From Gp13-AA77 sp036521995 (GTDB taxonomy: Bacteria > Acidobacteriota > Terriglobia > UBA7540), in the NCBI GenBank assembly GCA_036521995.1, contig DATDGR010000077.1, positions 1 through 9,169 of the forward strand: DNA of 9,169 nucleotides. The letters run 5' to 3'. Below are positions 6,474 through 9,169 of the stretch, piece after piece (within the stretch, counting starts at the first letter, position 1; each line of letters begins with the position of its first letter). Below the pieces are notes generated by a model that had not been told where the DNA came from, searched no databases, and worked only from the letters and a program-made list of their open reading frames with translations. Both the position numbers and the translations under genes were made by a program.

Positions 6474-6507
6474 TTCTGAAAGACGCTCCGAAACAGCAAG
6501 CCATCCA

Positions 6508-7269
6508 TCAATATTTCTTCTTCTTAGCCCGCTCCTTCTCATCCTGCAGGATCGCTAGCGCCTCGATGTAGTGTTCCTGATAGGTGCTGTCATCCGGCTC
6601 AAGCCGCACCGCCAGGCGAAACTCGTTAACGGCAGGCAGGATCTCACCGAGCTTTTCCAAAGCATAGCCCAAGCCGTTGTGTGACGCGCCTTCGGTGGGG
6701 TCATGTTTGATGGCTTCCAGGTACTCCACTCGCGCCCGCTCCCAATCCTTCATCAACAGAAAGGTGATGCCCAGCTCCTGGTGCAGATCGGGGTTTTCGG
6801 GATCGAGCTGGGTGGCGTGGCGCAGGTCGGCGATGGCTTCATCGGCGTGTCCGGCGCCGCGCGCCGCGATAGCCTTCTGGGCAAGCTCCGTCAACTCCTG
6901 GCGGGCCTCGGCGGCCTCGAGCGGTGAGGGCTGTGCGGCCGGAGTCTTGGGCTTGACCGCAATGTGCTCGGCAGGCTTTGGAGAAATGAAGAACGATTGC
7001 ATGGCTTGGCCGGGACAATCGGCGTGCAGGTAGTGGTCTCCCGGCTCGATATCGAGGACAACCACCTCGCCTTGAGCGCTGGTCTTGCCTACGGGAGCCG
7101 CGTCCAGCTCCAGCGTGCAGCCCGCCGCGAACCCTTGGATTCTGACCTGGGTGGGCTCCGCCGGCTTGTCGCTCGCCTGTCCAGAGCTCGGGGCCACGGT
7201 CAGAATTGCCAGGAGAACCACGGTCCCCATCGTACACTCTTGACGTGTGAACGCCACCGGAGAATTCAT
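6508..7269 (-). CDS. Exported TPR protein with PEGA-like N-terminal domain
   Basis: Likely an envelope or periplasmic scaffold protein; the partner is unknown. Using the ATG at 7269 gives 253 residues, with one Arg ahead of a hydrophobic core (14-27, MGTVVLLAILTVAP) and a signal-peptidase-like SGQA site. The alternative ATG at 7230 would leave no basic residue before the core. The open frame continues to 7680 but would there overlap the divergent dehydrogenase gene, so it was not used. Residues 40-105 resemble a PEGA-type surface domain (ELDAAPVGKTSAQGEV, then DIEPGDHYLHADCPG), with C51 and C85 perhaps forming a disulfide. Three TPR-like helical pairs follow at about 126-227 (ADEAIADLRHATQLDPENP is clear). 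The tail is very basic (KERAKKKKY). It lies 152 bases upstream of the next minus-strand gene and is divergent from the dehydrogenase. Confidence 0.8.
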   Translation of the reverse strand: MNSPVAFTRQECTMGTVVLLAILTVAPSSGQASDKPAEPTQVRIQGFAAGCTLELDAAPVGKTSAQGEVVVLDIEPGDHYLHADCPGQAMQSFFISPKPAEHIAVKPKTPAAQPSPLEAAEARQELTELAQKAIAARGAGHADEAIADLRHATQLDPENPDLHQELGITFLLMKDWERARVEYLEAIKHDPTEGASHNGLGYALEKLGEILPAVNEFRLAVRLEPDDSTYQEHYIEALAILQDEKERAKKKKY

Positions 7270-7358
7270 TCTGCTCAAGAATGTTATCACAGGTGCTCGT
7301 GCCGCTCGCGCACGGCGGGTGCTTCGGTTCGTGTATGCTATAGGCTTCGGGCGTAAGA

Positions 7359-7376
7359 CGCGACGGGTCGCGTTTT
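7359..7376 (+). promoter_or_regulatory. Leader hairpin before the dehydrogenase gene
   Basis: CGCGA-CGGG-TCGCG (7359-7372) folds into a 5-bp stem followed by TTTT. The overlapping GACGCG (7357-7362) can instead pair with CGCGTC (7378-7383), so two mutually exclusive structures are possible in the 5' leader. The divergent 132-base gap also holds TATGCTATAG at 7334-7343 as a possible -10 region, with no clear -35. An attenuator role is a guess. Confidence 0.25.
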
Positions 7377-7401
7377 CCGCGTCTCGGAATGACCCCACGG
7401 A

Positions 7402-8559
7402 GTGAAATTCTTGGGCCTCCAATTCACCGACGAACAGGAAGGAATTCGCCGAACCGTGCGGGAGTTCGCCGAGAACGAAATCCGTCCGCACGTGATGGAG
7501 TGGGACGAGGTCCAGCATTTTCCAAGCGAAATCCTGCCCAAGCTGGCGTCGCTTGGACTCATGGGCGTGGCTTTCCCGGCCGAATACGGAGGCGCGGGCC
7601 TCGGCTACCTGGAGTATGGGCTGATCATCGAGGAGCTGGCGCGCGTGGACGGCTCCGTGGCCATCATTGTGGCCGCCCACAACTCGCTATGCGCCGGGCA
7701 CATTCATATTGCAGGAACGGAGGAGCAGAAACGCAAATACCTGGTGCCACTGGCGCGCGGTGAGAAGCTGGGTTGCTGGAGCTTGACCGAGCCCCAGGCG
7801 GGCAGCGATGCCGGCGGCACACGCACTACGGCGCGTCTCGAAGGGGGCAGCTGGGTCCTGAACGGGGCCAAGACCTTCACTTCCAACGGCACCTACGCCG
7901 ACGTTTGCGTGGCCATGGCGGTGACGGATAAGAGCGCCGGCAAGCACGGGATCTCCGCTTTCATCATCGAAAAGGGCACGTCCGGATTTCACCCCGGCAA
8001 GAAGGAGAACAAGCTCGGACTGCGCGCCAGCGACACCGCCGAAGTGGTGTTCGAGGAATGTCGCGTGCCGCGCGAGAATTGTCTCGGCGAGCCCGGAGCA
8101 GGTTTCGTGGACAGCCTGCGGGTGCTCGACAAGGGCCGCATCTCGATCGCGGCGCTGGCTCTCGGCATGGCGCAAGGGGCCTACGAGGCATCGCTCGACT
8201 ACGCCAGACAGCGTTGCCAGTTCGGCAAGCCGATCGCGGAATTCCAGGCCATCCAGTGGAAGCTGGCCGACATGGCCACCGAAATCGACGCCGCGCGCCT
8301 ATTGATCCTGCGGGCGGCCGAACTCGCCGACCGTGGCCAGCGCGTGACCCGGGAAGGAGCGATGGCCAAGCTTTACGCTGGTGAGATGGCGGTCCGTGTG
8401 GCCAATGAGGCTGTCCAGATTCACGGCGGCTACGGTTTCATCAAAGACTATCCGGTGGAGAAGTTTTACCGCGACGTCAAGCTGTGCACGATTGGGGAAG
8501 GCACCAGTGAGATCCAACGATTGGTGATCGCGCGGGAAATACTCAAAGGCAGTGGTTAG
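7402..8559 (+). CDS. Acyl-CoA dehydrogenase, short/branched-chain type
   Basis: FAD enzyme that oxidises acyl-CoA to 2-enoyl-CoA, passing electrons to electron-transfer flavoprotein; cytoplasmic, in fatty-acid or branched-chain amino acid breakdown. Seen: the N-terminal helical domain (FTDEQEGIRRTVREFAENEI), the middle beta domain with signature 1 (CWSLTEPQAGSDAGG), the C-terminal helical domain, signature 2 (QIHGGYGFIKDYPVEKFYRD) and the catalytic base Glu366 in IGEGTSEIQR, the position typical of SCAD-like enzymes. The 385-residue length is normal. The GTG at 7402 is usable, but GGAGTGA (7399-7405) lies too close to it. It is well placed for the TTG at 7411 (MGLQFTDEQ), which may be the real start. 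The exact chain length and substrate cannot be read from sequence. meaB follows after 113 bases, suggesting a propionyl/methylmalonyl-CoA route. Confidence 0.95.
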   Translation: MKFLGLQFTDEQEGIRRTVREFAENEIRPHVMEWDEVQHFPSEILPKLASLGLMGVAFPAEYGGAGLGYLEYGLIIEELARVDGSVAIIVAAHNSLCAGHIHIAGTEEQKRKYLVPLARGEKLGCWSLTEPQAGSDAGGTRTTARLEGGSWVLNGAKTFTSNGTYADVCVAMAVTDKSAGKHGISAFIIEKGTSGFHPGKKENKLGLRASDTAEVVFEECRVPRENCLGEPGAGFVDSLRVLDKGRISIAALALGMAQGAYEASLDYARQRCQFGKPIAEFQAIQWKLADMATEIDAARLLILRAAELADRGQRVTREGAMAKLYAGEMAVRVANEAVQIHGGYGFIKDYPVEKFYRDVKLCTIGEGTSEIQRLVIAREILKGSG

Positions 8560-8658
8560 TGGCTTGGTCCGAGCCAAGCGCTTTGGCTTCATCGACGGGC
8601 TAAAGCTATTTTCATGGGCAGCGAAGCATCTGTCCTAAACACTCATCACTAACCACTG
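8550..8658. repeat. 12-bp inverted repeat flanking the dehydrogenase-meaB gap
   Basis: CAGTGGTTAGTG at 8550-8561, which includes the dehydrogenase stop codon, is the exact reverse complement of CACTAACCACTG at 8647-8658. Inside lie two mutually exclusive hairpins: GCTTGG/CCAAGC (8562-8579) and AGCCAA/TTGGCT (8572-8588). Neither is followed by a U-run. Confidence 0.6.
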
Positions 8659-8665
8659 ATCACTG
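8638..8665 (+). repeat. Tandem heptad repeat, four units of ANCACTN
   Basis: Four successive 7-base units starting at 8638, 8645, 8652 and 8659 share CACT in the same place: AACACTC, ATCACTA, ACCACTG, then ATCACTG. The array ends eight bases before the meaB start codon and supplies the right arm of the 12-bp inverted repeat. Confidence 0.55.
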
Positions 8666-8672
8666 GTTTTCC

Positions 8673-9169
8673 ATGCTCCCTGATGAACTCCAGGACTGGG
8701 CGGGCCGCGTGGCCGCCCGCGACCGGCGCGCCATGGGGCGGGCAATCTCAGCGGTGGAGAGTGGCGAGCCGGAGGCAGCCCCGCTCCTCAAGCTGCTCTT
8801 TGAGCGCACGGGTGAAGCCGAGGTGGTCGGCATCACCGGATCGCCCGGCGCGGGCAAGAGCACGCTGGTGGAGAAGCTCGCGGCGGAGTACCGGCGCGAG
8901 GGCCAAGTCGTCGGGATCGTTGCTGTGGATCCCACCAGCCCTTTTTCGGGCGGTGCGATTCTCGGCGACCGTATCCGCATGCAGAACCTGGCCGCAGACG
9001 ACGGCGTCTACATCCGCAGCATGGCCACGCGCGGCGAGCTCGGCGGTCTCGCGCCCGCAGCGCACGATGTGGTCACCGTGTTTGAGGCGGCCGGATGCAG
9101 CACGGTTTTGATCGAAACCGTGGGCGTGGGCCAGGACGAGGTGGAAGTGGCGCATCTGGCCGGCACCAC
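8673..9169 (+). CDS. meaB: MeaB/ArgK-type G-protein chaperone, partial (3' end outside window)
   Basis: GTPase that protects and reloads adenosylcobalamin-dependent methylmalonyl-CoA mutase (or a related acyl-CoA mutase). The first 165 codons are visible and the frame is open at the window edge; the family is about 310-350 residues. Seen: a short helical N-terminus (LQDWAGRVAARDRRAMGRAI), the Walker A P-loop GSPGAGKST (56-64), the family motif AVDPTSPFSGGAILGDRIRM (84-103), MATRGELGGL, and the Walker B/switch region IETVGVGQDE (147-156). The ATG at 8673 gives the expected N-terminus but has only a poor ribosome-binding site, because the heptad repeat occupies that position. A second in-frame ATG, at codon 21, is less likely. 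It lies in the same direction as the dehydrogenase, probably in one operon. The mutase itself is not in the window. Confidence 0.93.
   Translation, partial: MLPDELQDWAGRVAARDRRAMGRAISAVESGEPEAAPLLKLLFERTGEAEVVGITGSPGAGKSTLVEKLAAEYRREGQVVGIVAVDPTSPFSGGAILGDRIRMQNLAADDGVYIRSMATRGELGGLAPAAHDVVTVFEAAGCSTVLIETVGVGQDEVEVAHLAGT

Noticed and set aside
7270..7680. N-terminal extension of the TPR protein frame
   Set aside because: It would overlap the divergent acyl-CoA dehydrogenase gene and precede the signal peptide.

Overview
The window is GC-rich bacterial chromosome. The mix of genes suggests an Acidobacteriota-like soil or sediment bacterium: a TyrZ-type tyrosyl-tRNA synthetase, a SpoIIE/RsbU-type phosphatase with a DksA-like zinc finger, large secreted Pro/Gly-rich proteins, and an acyl-CoA dehydrogenase next to a MeaB GTPase. 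That assignment is inferred from family resemblance and not proven by any marker here.

Layout. Bases 1-1261 are one apparently whole IS630-family insertion sequence. It has imperfect 35-bp terminal inverted repeats, its right end abuts a TA dinucleotide, and its transposase frame is split by one base at a run of six C. The left end falls exactly on base 1, so the left flank cannot be seen. From 1261 to 7269 every host gene is on the minus strand. Read in order of transcription these are: a TPR/PEGA-like exported protein (7269-6508); a large exported protein of unknown function with two copies of a beta-rich module (6355-4913); purN (4872-4270, GTG start); the remains of a vapBC toxin-antitoxin pair with its operator still intact (4212-3717); tyrS (3727-2471); and a fused DksA-type zinc finger/PP2C phosphatase (2253-1261), whose stop codon is completed by the insertion sequence. 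From about 7402 the strand changes: an acyl-CoA dehydrogenase and the first 165 codons of a meaB-type GTPase run rightward off the end of the window.

How the genes work together. The acyl-CoA dehydrogenase and MeaB fit branched-chain amino acid, fatty acid or propionyl/methylmalonyl-CoA catabolism. MeaB guards adenosylcobalamin-dependent methylmalonyl-CoA mutase. PurN (purine synthesis) and TyrS (translation) are housekeeping genes. The phosphatase is probably the output module of a partner-switching (anti-sigma/anti-anti-sigma) pathway. The vapBC remnant ends inside the start of tyrS, so tyrS may now be read from the old antitoxin promoter.

No tRNA, rRNA or CRISPR array is seen. No stretch over 300 bases is empty once the vapBC remnant is counted. 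The most unusual items are the zinc-finger/phosphatase fusion, the vapBC scar with a perfect operator upstream of tyrS, the duplicated-domain secreted protein with a candidate sigma-54 promoter, and the heptad/inverted-repeat structure between the acyl-CoA dehydrogenase and meaB. None of these clearly amounts to a wholly new system.
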